From the NCBI GenBank assembly GCA_016713085.1, contig JADJPV010000001.1:744001-808000 (forward strand): 64,000 nucleotides of DNA, written 5' to 3'. The translations under genes were made by a program, and so were the position numbers. The notes under the pieces are model-generated. The model saw only the letters and a list, made by a program, of their open reading frames with translations. It did not search any database and was not told the DNA's origin. Shown in pieces: positions 47,331 through 56,292 of the stretch (its first letter is position 1; every line of letters starts with the position of its first letter). The stretch is from Chitinophagaceae bacterium (GTDB lineage: Bacteria; Bacteroidota; Bacteroidia; Chitinophagales; Chitinophagaceae).

Positions 47331-48245
47331 TTTCTTCATCAGGAAGAGAACCGGTATCGCTAACCGTTTACGCCAGGCATTCTCAGAATGGTTTGCTCCA
47401 AGAAACTCCTTAGTTATCCAATTCCTGCCTGTAAACCCTTTTGCTTTCATAATACTATCTGCCTGCTGCTGAAAAGGTTTGTAAAGTGAATCAAGCGTAG
47501 CTGTTCCGTAATCAAAATAAATTTTATGTGTGCCGGGGTCAGGTAAATTGCGCCTCAAATAATTCATAAAAGCTTCCGGAACCGGATTGTCCTTACAGTA
47601 AATAACCCTGGCCAGTGTGTAGATAAACAGGCAGCACCTCCAAATACAGTTGGATACTACAAATTGCATACATAGAAATTAATCCACCCATACTTGACCC
47701 CTGCGATGCATGTATTGTTTCGGTCTTTCAGAGTAGAAAAATTTTCATCAATAAAAGGTTTAAGTTCAGTTACAAGAAATTTTAAATACTTATCTGATTG
47801 CACAGGAACTGCAAATAATGAATAGTCTTTTGTTGCTGTTGCGGTATAAATTGAATCCTGCTGCTGTTTGAGAAGTGATTCAAAAGGTTTTTGCGGAAAA
47901 TAATCTGCATGACGTTTACCGCCTGTATTCCACACAGCAACAACAATGCAGTCTTTTATTTTTTTGTTTTATTAATCGCCCAATTGTTTCATCAACTCCC
48001 CACTCCTGTTTGTTCCAGTTGCTGGTTGAATCAAACAGCATTTGTCCATCGTGCATATACAGAACAGCATATTTCTTTTTTTGGGAATATCCTTCAGGCA
48101 GCCATACTTCAACATTCCTTGCATCAACATAAACAGATGAAAAATTTGCAAACCGCTTAACAAAACCCGACGATACATTTACTTCCTGGGAAAAACTGCT
48201 ATTCAGCAGAAAAAAACAAAACACAGGAATAAGTGTTGCTTTCAT
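47331..48245 (-). pseudogene. Alpha/beta-hydrolase-fold esterase (enterochelin esterase-like), broken by frameshifts
   Basis: Start at 48245 with a signal peptide (MKATLIPVFCFFLLNSSFSQ). Frames 48245-47916, 47935-47657 and 47669-47328 read as one esterase: VEVWLPEGYSQKKKYAVLYM, then HDGQMLFD, FVTELKPFIDENFSTLKDRN and a nucleophile elbow that becomes AGSSMGGLISMY if one G is removed near 47700. The C-terminal part has the region after ILG-like FDYGTATLD, and NHSENAW supplies the likely catalytic His. It resembles secreted putative esterases of the IroE/Fes group. It marks the right end of the damaged zone; the next gene, mnmE, is intact. Confidence 0.65.
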
Positions 48246-48258
48246 GTTCTAAATTTAT

Positions 48259-49638
48259 TTACTTTCCGATACAGAATTTAGAGAATATATAATCCAGCCT
48301 GTCTTCATTGGTAATTTCTCCTGTAATCTCTCCAAGATAATGCAAACACATACGGATATCCAGTGCAAGCAGGTCGCTTGATAATTTATTTTCCAGTCCG
48401 GCATGAATATCATTGAGTGATTTTTCCACTTCCTGTAAAGCAGTGAAATGCCGGGCATTGGTAACAATTGTATTTTCTGAATGAATAGTTCCCTGCACTA
48501 CTTTGTCAGCTAAACGCTCCTTCAACACATTCACATGCCTGTTTGATTTTGCAGCAATAAACAAAACCGCATCTCCTGAAAATTTTTGCTGTGCTTTTTC
48601 TTCACCCAGCAGATCAACTTTATTGCCAACAGCGATATAGTTTTTATTCTGCCCCCGTACCTGCTGTAAAGCAGTTTCCAGTTCAGCCTGCGATTCGCTA
48701 TTTACATCGAACAAATAAAGAACAATATCCGCTATCAGCATCTTCTCCATACTTCTTTCCACACCAATACTTTCAATTTCATCTGTACTTTCCCTGATGC
48801 CCGCTGTATCGATCAATCGAAATAAAATTCCATCAATATTTATAATTTCTTCTATAGTATCTCTTGTAGTACCTGCAATTTCACTTACAATGGCCCTGTT
48901 CTCATTCAACAGTGTATTAAGCAATGTCGATTTGCCTGCATTGGGTTTTCCAACAATGGCAACACTTACCCCATTCTTAATTACATTTCCCAATTGAAAT
49001 GACTGCAATAAATCGTTGGTTACTTCTTGTGCATGATGAATCAGTGCATAAAATTTTGTGCGGTCTGCAAACTCTACATCTTCCTGTGAAAAATCGAGTT
49101 CCAGTTCAATCAATGCAGAAAACTGAATGAGCTGTTCTCTCAGTTCTTTTAAGACAAGAGAAAACCCTCCACGAATATTATGAAGCGCTGTTCTTTGAGA
49201 TGCTTCAGTTTTACTGGCAATTAAATCAGCAACAGCTTCCGCCTGTGTTAAATCAAGTTTGCCTTTTAAGAAAGCCCGTTGTGTAAACTCGCCGGGCTTA
49301 GCTAATCTTGCTCCATACTTTACAATCGTATTGATTACCTGCTCCTGTATAAAAGGTGAACCATGACAGGAAATTTCAATTACATCTTCGCCCGTATAAC
49401 TTTTCGGGTTTTTAAAAAGAGAAATAACAACTTCATCCAGTATTTTTTCTCCGTCTTTTAAAAAGCCTACATGAATAGTGTGAGATTTTTGTTGCTGCAG
49501 ATCTTTTGACGGAAATAAACGATTAACTATTTCAATGGATTTGCCTCCGCTTAAACGTATTACGCCAATGGCGCCAATACCATGAGGAGTGGCCAAAGCA
49601 ACAATTGTATCATCCCATCCTGTGAGTTTTCCCAGCAT
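48259..49638 (-). CDS. mnmE: tRNA uridine-5-carboxymethylaminomethyl modification GTPase
   Basis: GTPase that with MnmG modifies the wobble uridine of several tRNAs. 459 residues, complete. It has an N-terminal formyl-THF-binding domain, a helical domain interrupted by a G domain with G1 motif GKPNAGKS (230-237), EIAGTTRDTIEE-type G2, DTAG G3 and NKVD G4, and the catalytic C-terminal CIGK. Its intact frame contrasts with the gene just downstream. Confidence 0.95.
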   Translation of the reverse strand: MLGKLTGWDDTIVALATPHGIGAIGVIRLSGGKSIEIVNRLFPSKDLQQQKSHTIHVGFLKDGEKILDEVVISLFKNPKSYTGEDVIEISCHGSPFIQEQVINTIVKYGARLAKPGEFTQRAFLKGKLDLTQAEAVADLIASKTEASQRTALHNIRGGFSLVLKELREQLIQFSALIELELDFSQEDVEFADRTKFYALIHHAQEVTNDLLQSFQLGNVIKNGVSVAIVGKPNAGKSTLLNTLLNENRAIVSEIAGTTRDTIEEIINIDGILFRLIDTAGIRESTDEIESIGVERSMEKMLIADIVLYLFDVNSESQAELETALQQVRGQNKNYIAVGNKVDLLGEEKAQQKFSGDAVLFIAAKSNRHVNVLKERLADKVVQGTIHSENTIVTNARHFTALQEVEKSLNDIHAGLENKLSSDLLALDIRMCLHYLGEITGEITNEDRLDYIFSKFCIGK

Positions 49639-49674
49639 GCTGCAAATTTAACCCGATGCAGCTGAAACACAGCA

Positions 49675-50145
49675 TTACTGCTTGGCTTTATCATCAACCA
49701 GTACATATTTTTTAATATCAGTGATCGTCATTTCATCAAATACATCAACCACTTCTTTATAGCTGGTATTAGCAGAAGGTTGAATGATGACAGTATACTG
49801 ATCGTCGGTGCCCAACTGGCTGATGATACGTTGCCGCTTGTTCAGCAGATGTTCACGCAGGGAAGGCTTACCATAGAGGTAAGCAGTTCCTTGAGCAAGA
49901 ATGTGCTGCTCATTTCCCTCGAGATAATCAACCATTCCATTCTCTTTCATTTTTAGCGTAATAGTTGCAGATAGCGGAGATTCTGTGCCCGGCCCATCAG
50001 CAGGAACATTTAAGCCAAATGCCTTTTGCTCCATCATTGTTGTAGTGTAAATAAAAAACGTGATCAGTAAAAAACCAAGATCAACCATTGGTGCAAAATC
50101 AATCCGTACAGTTCGCTTATCGTTTTTGTTTTCTATGCTGCTCAT
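49675..50145 (-). CDS. ExbD/TolR family protein (third copy of cluster)
   Basis: Proton-channel stator subunit of a TonB-type energy system. The first possible start is 50187, but the ATG at 50145 (MSSIENKNDKRTVRIDFAP) fits better, giving 156 residues. The single transmembrane helix carries the conserved Asp in FAPMVDLGFLLITFFIYTTT. Separated from tonB by a terminator hairpin at 50231-50260, so it may be less strongly expressed than the rest of the cluster. Confidence 0.85.
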   Translation of the reverse strand: MSSIENKNDKRTVRIDFAPMVDLGFLLITFFIYTTTMMEQKAFGLNVPADGPGTESPLSATITLKMKENGMVDYLEGNEQHILAQGTAYLYGKPSLREHLLNKRQRIISQLGTDDQYTVIIQPSANTSYKEVVDVFDEMTITDIKKYVLVDDKAKQ

Positions 50146-50230
50146 AACAATTGTTTTGAATGAGATGGCTGGAAACAAAAAATCCATACTGAATGATTCA
50201 ATTAAATAAACCCTTGCACTTAAGAGGCAA

Positions 50231-50260
50231 CAAAAATCCCCACCAGAAACCTGATGGGGA
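50231..50260 (-). terminator. Terminator after tonB
   Basis: On the minus strand a hairpin ATCCCCATCAG/CTGGTGGGGAT (one G-T pair) is followed by TTTTTGTTG. It lies 33 bases after the tonB stop and before the third exbD gene. Confidence 0.75.
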
Positions 50261-50292
50261 TGTTGCTTGTATATTCCTTCTTGATAAAGGTC

Positions 50293-51120
50293 TTAAGGTT
50301 GCTCGTCTGGAAGACGGAACGTAATTTTCTGACGTCGCCATGCTTTTACCTGGCGGCCATTTTGAATAGCAGGAATCCATTTTGGACCTTTACGGATTGC
50401 ATCGCAGGCGATACGTGCCAGTACAGACCCTTTCATGGACAATGCTTCCACATTACTTACATTTCCTTCTTTGTCAACGATAAACTGAACTTCACAGGTA
50501 CCTGCTTGTCCGTCATCAGTTAAATCGTCAATATGACGTTCCACTTCACGCTGTACAAACTGGTTCCATTTTCCTTCACCACCCGGGAACTGTGCTTCCA
50601 CTTCCACTTTTGTGAAAACGGTGTTTTCATCTTCTTTGGGAGCTTCAACAACTTTAGTTTCCTGTTCCACTTTAGGAGGATTCACCACTTCAGGATCTTT
50701 GATACCCTCCTGATCAATCTTACCTACGTTGGTGATCACTTCCTGTTCTTTTACTTCATTCTTCTCTTCAAATTTTTCATCTTCCACAATTTTTGGAGGA
50801 GTGAATTTAGTGATTTCAATTTTTGGAGGCTCCTGTTTTGGAGGAGGCGGAGGTGGTGGTTCAATTTTCTGCTGTTCTTCCTGCTTAATATCAGTAAGAG
50901 TTACATCAGAAACTTTTACTTTATTCTTATCAGCAGCTCCAACTGTTCTGCCAACAAGAACAAACAGGAAAATAAGAAGAGCTACGCCTGCAGTAATCAA
51001 CAGGGCGTTTCTTAACCTCCTCTCGTAATTTCTTCTGAGTTCGTAAGCACCATACTCCTTGTTCCTGCCTTCGAACAGGATATCAAGGAAATCTGCACTT
51101 AAAATTTTATTTACTTCCAT
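50293..51120 (-). CDS. tonB: Energy transducer TonB
   Basis: Couples the inner-membrane proton gradient to outer-membrane TonB-dependent receptors. 275 residues: cytoplasmic N-terminus, one membrane helix (about 38-58), a Pro/Glu/Lys-rich periplasmic spacer (EPPPPPPPKQEPPKIEITKF), then the C-terminal TonB fold with CEVQFIVDKEGNVSNVEAL. The gene is downstream of exbB and two exbD genes on the same strand. Confidence 0.92.
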   Translation of the reverse strand: MEVNKILSADFLDILFEGRNKEYGAYELRRNYERRLRNALLITAGVALLIFLFVLVGRTVGAADKNKVKVSDVTLTDIKQEEQQKIEPPPPPPPKQEPPKIEITKFTPPKIVEDEKFEEKNEVKEQEVITNVGKIDQEGIKDPEVVNPPKVEQETKVVEAPKEDENTVFTKVEVEAQFPGGEGKWNQFVQREVERHIDDLTDDGQAGTCEVQFIVDKEGNVSNVEALSMKGSVLARIACDAIRKGPKWIPAIQNGRQVKAWRRQKITFRLPDEQP

Positions 51121-51172
51121 AATTAACAGTTGTGTTTAGAATTAGATGCATTCGTTTAAATTTTCCATAAGC

Positions 51173-51718
51173 TTATTTAGCGGCAGGAGAGCTTCCCTGA
51201 GTAGCCTTAATAAGCTCAACTTCGCCTGGAAAAATATCTACTACTGCATACCGTCTGATGTCTGTTATCTGCATCTCATCGAGCATATCCACTACGTTTT
51301 TATACACCGAACTCTCATCGGGCTTTATAATAACCACGAGATCCTTTTCGGGTGTATTTGCTTTTTTCCTCAACAATTCAGCACGGATTTCTTTAAAACT
51401 GGAAGATTTAAAGTTGGATCCATCAGATGCCAATTGTCCTTCGTAATAAAAAACATTGTTATCCTTGCTTAACAGCACAGTAAAAGCGCCTGAAGCCTTT
51501 GCTTCAGTTTGCTCATCGTCCTTGGCTGAATCGTCAGGAACGTTGAGTTTAAACGCTTTAGGGCTGTTGATCGTTGTAGTGAAGATAAAGAACGTAATGA
51601 GCAAAAATCCAAGATCAACCATGGGCGTCATATCCACCCTGGCATCTTTACGGGCCTGCTTCTTGACCCCGGCGCCTTTCTTATGGCCACCACCACCACT
51701 TTCTTCTATCGCTGCCAT
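51173..51718 (-). CDS. exbD: ExbD/TolR family protein (second copy of cluster)
   Basis: 181 residues. The glycine-rich and lysine-rich start (EESGGGGHKKGAGVKKQARK) is cytoplasmic; the helix VDMTPMVDLGFLLITFFIFT carries the conserved Asp. The periplasmic part contains VVIIKPDESSVYKNVVDMLD, standard for the family. It is 31 bases downstream of the first exbD. Confidence 0.9.
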   Translation of the reverse strand: MAAIEESGGGGHKKGAGVKKQARKDARVDMTPMVDLGFLLITFFIFTTTINSPKAFKLNVPDDSAKDDEQTEAKASGAFTVLLSKDNNVFYYEGQLASDGSNFKSSSFKEIRAELLRKKANTPEKDLVVIIKPDESSVYKNVVDMLDEMQITDIRRYAVVDIFPGEVELIKATQGSSPAAK

Positions 51719-51749
51719 TGTTCAGTTATTTAATAATTAAAAATTCTGT

Positions 51750-52421
51750 TTACTTCGCCTGTGTATTCTGTTTTTTATACAGTGGAGTACCAGTTGGTAC
51801 ACCTTCCAGTGACGTAATCAGTTTAAAGGAGAAAATGCCGTTCTTCTTAAATGCAGCTAATACATTTTTAAAGTAAGGATATTTTGTTCCATTATCACCA
51901 TTTAACATCACATTGGCCGGTTTACGTCCACCTGTGCCTGTAAGCAATGCGTTGATATATGTATCCAACTGATTATTTAAAGTATCAGCAACAGGAATAC
52001 CCGGTTGTTTGAATTTTTTATAATCCTCATCACTTAAAGCCAAAAAACTCTTCAATTGACTAACAGGAACACCGATTCCACCAACAGAAAATTTCTTAAA
52101 ATTGGAGATTTCGGCAGGAGTTAATCCGAGTCCTTTCTGACGGCTTAACACTTCAGCAGTTAACTGGGCTTTTTCTTTTCCTTCTTTATCAGAACTGAAA
52201 CTGATAAATACCCTTCCTTCGCCATCAAATGATACTTTAAACACATCCTTGTCGTCAACTTTCTCAGATGAAACCGATTTTGGATTGTCTATCTTGATCA
52301 CTTCAGGTGGCTTGAATTTCGTTGCCAGCATAAAGAACGTGAGGATAAGGAACGACACATCCACAAAGGCTGTCATATCCACCCACGTACTTTTCCTGGC
52401 TATTTTATTGAGTTTGGACAT
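51750..52421 (-). CDS. exbD: ExbD/TolR family protein (first copy of cluster)
   Basis: 223 residues, longer than the other two ExbD proteins because of an enlarged periplasmic part (about residues 60-180). The membrane helix VDMTAFVDVSFLILTFFMLA has the conserved Asp. The longer domain suggests that it is not interchangeable with the others; the difference is inferred from length only. It directly follows exbB. Confidence 0.9.
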   Translation of the reverse strand: MSKLNKIARKSTWVDMTAFVDVSFLILTFFMLATKFKPPEVIKIDNPKSVSSEKVDDKDVFKVSFDGEGRVFISFSSDKEGKEKAQLTAEVLSRQKGLGLTPAEISNFKKFSVGGIGVPVSQLKSFLALSDEDYKKFKQPGIPVADTLNNQLDTYINALLTGTGGRKPANVMLNGDNGTKYPYFKNVLAAFKKNGIFSFKLITSLEGVPTGTPLYKKQNTQAK

Positions 52422-52491
52422 TACTTTGAAAGTTTTGATTTAGAGATTCAATTTCAGCTGAATTCCACAAGTTGTGTTAAAACAACCTGTA

Positions 52492-53352
52492 TTATTTATA
52501 CTGAGAAGCAAAACTTTGAGTCAATGTAAAACTGGTTTCATCAATACCGTAGGTAATTGAGTCAATTTTAGTTGTAAACACGTTGTACATAACCATCGCA
52601 ATTGATGATGTACCGATACACAATGCTGTGTTATACAAGGCTTCAGAGATACCAATCGCCAATGCACCGGCATCACCACCACCGCCTTCTTTACCAAGGG
52701 CAGAGAATGAACGGATCATACCTAATACTGTTCCCAACAGGGCAATCAGTGTTGCAACGGAAGTAATGGTTGATAAGAATACCAGATTTTTAGAAAGCAT
52801 CGGAAGTTCGAGTGCTGTTGCTTCTTCCACTTCTTTTTGAATGCCGGCAACTTTTTGTTCTGTATCCAGGTTGCTTACCTCGGTCATTTCACGGTATTTT
52901 TTCAAACCTGCTTTCATCACATTTGCAACAGAACCTTTTTGCTTATCACACTCAGCTAAAGCAGCATCCAGATTTTTGTTAGCAAGATGATACTGTACTT
53001 TACGGATAAAGTCAGTTACGTTAGCAGAACCCATTGCTTTGCTGATGGTAAGAAAACGCTCAATAGAAAATACAACTACCATCAGGAACAATCCAATCAA
53101 TAATGGTACAATGATACCGCCTTCATAAATCGCATTCAACGCACCAATTGGCTTATGATGTTTCGGCCAGAACCAACCTTCTGTTGCAGGTTCAGAGAAG
53201 CCACTGGGGTTACCCATAACAAAACGCCAGAAAGCATACCCGGCAATGATACATGCAATTGGAGCAATCCATGAAATAATGTTCGTACTCTGTTTCGCTT
53301 GAACTGAAGAGGCAGCTTTTTGCTGCTGTAGGTTTAGTTTCAGCCATGACAA
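52492..53352 (-). CDS. exbB: MotA/TolQ/ExbB proton channel family protein
   Basis: Proton-conducting subunit that works with ExbD to drive TonB. 286 residues with an additional N-terminal helix (SWIAPIACIIAGYAFWRFV) before the canonical three (around 80-100, 190-215 and 225-255). Conserved segment LSTITSVATLIALLGTVLGM is present. It is the first gene of the exbB-exbD-exbD-tonB operon. Confidence 0.93.
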   Translation of the reverse strand: MSWLKLNLQQQKAASSVQAKQSTNIISWIAPIACIIAGYAFWRFVMGNPSGFSEPATEGWFWPKHHKPIGALNAIYEGGIIVPLLIGLFLMVVVFSIERFLTISKAMGSANVTDFIRKVQYHLANKNLDAALAECDKQKGSVANVMKAGLKKYREMTEVSNLDTEQKVAGIQKEVEEATALELPMLSKNLVFLSTITSVATLIALLGTVLGMIRSFSALGKEGGGGDAGALAIGISEALYNTALCIGTSSIAMVMYNVFTTKIDSITYGIDETSFTLTQSFASQYK

Positions 53353-53403
53353 TTGATTTTTTGGTTTTTTAAATTTGTAAGTTTATTCTTTAATCTCCTG
53401 GTA

Positions 53404-53436
53404 CAATTCTATGAAAAGAAATTTCAAAAAATCAAA
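53404..53436 (-). promoter_or_regulatory. Candidate Bacteroidota promoter before exbB
   Basis: On the minus strand TTTG (53433-53436) is followed after 21 bases by TAGAATTG (53404-53411), one base off TAnnTTTG. The spacing is 2 bases longer than the usual 19, so the match is modest. The rest of the 312-base spacer 53353-53664 holds no gene. Confidence 0.35.
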
Positions 53437-53664
53437 CCATTCCCTCATACCGGGTGGCACAAGTTAGGGAAATATTTATTTTGAACAACTCTCTCTTTTT
53501 TATTTTTTTATTTCTTTTCAGCAGCAAAGGTTTGCAATGGTTTTATCCGGTAATCGGCATCGCTTTCTGCCGCTTAACCTTAACAAACCCTGATTTATAT
53601 TTGTTTAATTCCTGATTCCTATAATCCATTTAACTTCATCTGCTCAACTAAAACCAAAGTAAGA

Positions 53665-56229
53665 ATGAGAAAAAATGCATGCTTTTTTACCGTGTTGCTT
53701 TTCCTGGGAACAGTTCTGCCGGGATTTTCCCAGAATCGGCCACAAACTCAGCCAACTGCCGGTGGCACTCCGCAAATTCCTTCAGGAACCCAATTTCCTG
53801 CAGCCCCCCGTTCTATGCCAAAACCTTATAAAGAGGTAATTACTGATAAGGCACGTACAGATGAAGGTTTGTTTAAAGTTCACCGTATAGAAGATAAATG
53901 GTATTTCGAATTACCCGATTCTTTGCTGGCCAGAGATATCCTCGTTGTGAACCGTATTTCCAAATCTGCAGCAGGTTTAAGCAATGGCTTCAGCGGGTAT
54001 GCAGGCGACATTATTAATAATAGTGTAATCCGTTTTGAAAGAGGGCCCAATAATAAAATATTCCTGAAGAGGGTTTCATTTGACAACAGGGCAAAAGATG
54101 CTGAAGGAATGTTTAAGGCTGTGATGAACTCCAACACACTGCCTATTGCGCAGTCTTTTGATGTAAGAGCTTACGGAAAAGATTCGGCGACCAATACCAA
54201 TTCAACTGTGCTGGAGTTGACCGATTATATTTCCGGCGACAACGATATATTGTTCTTTAGTACCAATTCAAAAGCAAGTCTGCAGATTGGAGCTTTCCAA
54301 GCCGACAGATCTTATGTTCAAAACATCAGGTCTTACCCGCTGAATATTGAAATTAAAACAACCAAAACATATAATCGTGGTGGAGCTCCCGGAGCTGCAG
54401 CCAATCCATTTGCACCTGCTGCAGGCGGAGCATTTACAATTGAATTAAACAGCTCCATGCTGTTACTTCCAAAAGTACCTGCCAAAGCAAGATTGTTTGA
54501 TCCACGTGTTGGTTTCTTTGCAAGAAGCTATACGGATTTTGATGCCAATCCGCAAGGCGTGAAAGATGTGCGGATGGCCGTTCGCTGGAAACTGGAACCA
54601 AAACCGGAAGATGTTGAAAAATACATGCGTGGAGAATTGGTTGAACCTCAAAAGCCCATCATTTTTTATATTGACCCCGCTACTCCAAAAAAATGGATCC
54701 CTTATTTAATGCAGGGTGTTACTGACTGGCAGGTTGCTTTTGAAAAAGCCGGTTTCAAAAATGCCATATTTGGTAAGATGGCACCAACTGCAAAAGAAGA
54801 CAGCACATGGAGCCTTGAAGATGCACGTTTTAGCGCCATCGTTTACAAACCAAGTGAAGTAGCCAATGCAAGTGGACCGAATGTACATGATCCACGGAGC
54901 GGTGAAATTTTAGAAAGTCATATTAACTGGTACCATAATGTTATGAGTTTATTACGTAACTGGTACCTGATTCAAACAGCAGCCGTTGATCCGGGTTCAA
55001 GAACAATGGTATTTGAAGATGAACTGATGGGCCAATTGATCCGCTTTGTATCATCACACGAAGTTGGTCATACATTGGGTTTACGTCACAACTATGGTTC
55101 TTCTTCTACTGTACCTGTTGACAGTTTGCGCAATAAGAAATGGGTGGAAGCAAATGGCCATACTCCTTCTATAATGGATTATGCACGTTTCAACTACGTA
55201 GCTCAACCGGAAGATAATATTTCAAGAATTGGTTTATTCCCCCGCATTGGCGATTATGATAAATGGGCCATTGAATGGGGCTACCGCTGGATGCCGGAAT
55301 ACAAAACTGCTGAAGAAGAAGTGCCGGTATTAAGTAAACTCACAACAGAGCGTTTAAAAAATAAGCGTTTGTGGTTTGGTACTGAACAGAATCCTGATGA
55401 TCCACGTTCACAGAATGAAGATTTAGGTAATGATGCAATGAAAGCAAGTACTTACGGTATTAAAAACCTGCAGCGCATTTTACCAAACCTGATCAACTGG
55501 ACCAAACAGCCAAACGAAACATATGAAGGTCTTGATGAAATGTATACCCAGGTAGTTTCTCAGTTCGGACGTTATATGGGTCATGTTGACAAGAATATTG
55601 GCGGTGTTTATGAAACGCCAAAAATGGTTGAACAGGAAGGCGGTGTTTATGAATTCGTATCGAAGTCAGTTCAAAAAGAAGCGATGAGTTTTTTAACCCA
55701 GCAGTTGTTTACAACTCCAACATGGTTGATCAACAATGATATTTCAAGTCGTACAGGTGAGAATCCGCAAATTGTAATTGGTACAAGACAGGAAAGTATC
55801 CTTAACCGTATCATCAGCACAAATACACTGAGCAAGTTGTTCATTGCAGAATCTACATTAGGCAACAATGCATATAAAGCAACTGAAGTAATGGATGATC
55901 TGCGTCGTGCAATTTTCAGCGAAGTATATGCAAAGAAAGCAACTGATGTTTACCGCCGCAACCTGCAGAAGATGTTTACAGAGCGTATCATTTCCCTGTT
56001 ACCTTCTACCGCACCTGCAACTGTTGCTACGGGTGGTTTCGGTATAACTTTGCAGATTACTCCTTCATTGAGTACAAAGAATACAGATACCTACTCAATA
56101 CTAAAAGGAACATTGCGTACACTGCGTAATGATATCCGCACAGCATTACCAACCGTAACCGATCCAATGACCAAACTGCATTTGCAGGACCTGGTTGATC
56201 GTATTACACTGGTGCTTGAACCAAAATAA
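53665..56229 (+). CDS. Large secreted zinc-dependent metalloprotease (DUF5117/DUF4953 type)
   Basis: 854 residues with a signal peptide (MRKNACFFTVLLFLGTVLPG FSQ region) and a proline/glutamine-rich linker. A DUF5117-like domain occupies about residues 75-290. The metalloprotease domain has the zinc motif HEVGHTLGLRH with ligands H465, H469 and H475 and catalytic E466, a metzincin pattern. SIMDYARFNYVAQPED supplies the Met-turn region. A C-terminal DUF4953-like region follows. Function unknown but family members are abundant in Bacteroidota. Intact, with a terminator directly after. Confidence 0.88.
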   Translation: MRKNACFFTVLLFLGTVLPGFSQNRPQTQPTAGGTPQIPSGTQFPAAPRSMPKPYKEVITDKARTDEGLFKVHRIEDKWYFELPDSLLARDILVVNRISKSAAGLSNGFSGYAGDIINNSVIRFERGPNNKIFLKRVSFDNRAKDAEGMFKAVMNSNTLPIAQSFDVRAYGKDSATNTNSTVLELTDYISGDNDILFFSTNSKASLQIGAFQADRSYVQNIRSYPLNIEIKTTKTYNRGGAPGAAANPFAPAAGGAFTIELNSSMLLLPKVPAKARLFDPRVGFFARSYTDFDANPQGVKDVRMAVRWKLEPKPEDVEKYMRGELVEPQKPIIFYIDPATPKKWIPYLMQGVTDWQVAFEKAGFKNAIFGKMAPTAKEDSTWSLEDARFSAIVYKPSEVANASGPNVHDPRSGEILESHINWYHNVMSLLRNWYLIQTAAVDPGSRTMVFEDELMGQLIRFVSSHEVGHTLGLRHNYGSSSTVPVDSLRNKKWVEANGHTPSIMDYARFNYVAQPEDNISRIGLFPRIGDYDKWAIEWGYRWMPEYKTAEEEVPVLSKLTTERLKNKRLWFGTEQNPDDPRSQNEDLGNDAMKASTYGIKNLQRILPNLINWTKQPNETYEGLDEMYTQVVSQFGRYMGHVDKNIGGVYETPKMVEQEGGVYEFVSKSVQKEAMSFLTQQLFTTPTWLINNDISSRTGENPQIVIGTRQESILNRIISTNTLSKLFIAESTLGNNAYKATEVMDDLRRAIFSEVYAKKATDVYRRNLQKMFTERIISLLPSTAPATVATGGFGITLQITPSLSTKNTDTYSILKGTLRTLRNDIRTALPTVTDPMTKLHLQDLVDRITLVLEPK

Positions 56230-56250
56230 TTCAGATTTAACTATAAAAAA

Positions 56251-56278
56251 ATCCCCGCCTGTAAGCGGGGATTTTTTT
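56251..56278. terminator. Bidirectional terminator
   Basis: Stem ATCCCCGC/GCGGGGAT with a 6-base loop, A-run before and TTTTTTT after. It serves both the zinc protease gene (+) and the SPFH gene (-), which converge here. Confidence 0.88.
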
Positions 56279-56292
56279 ATGCATGATGATAC

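Noticed and set aside
38395..48245. Reading the many short frames as separate small genes
   Set aside because: Neighbouring fragments join into known domain families when single bases are restored, so they are pieces of five or six larger genes.
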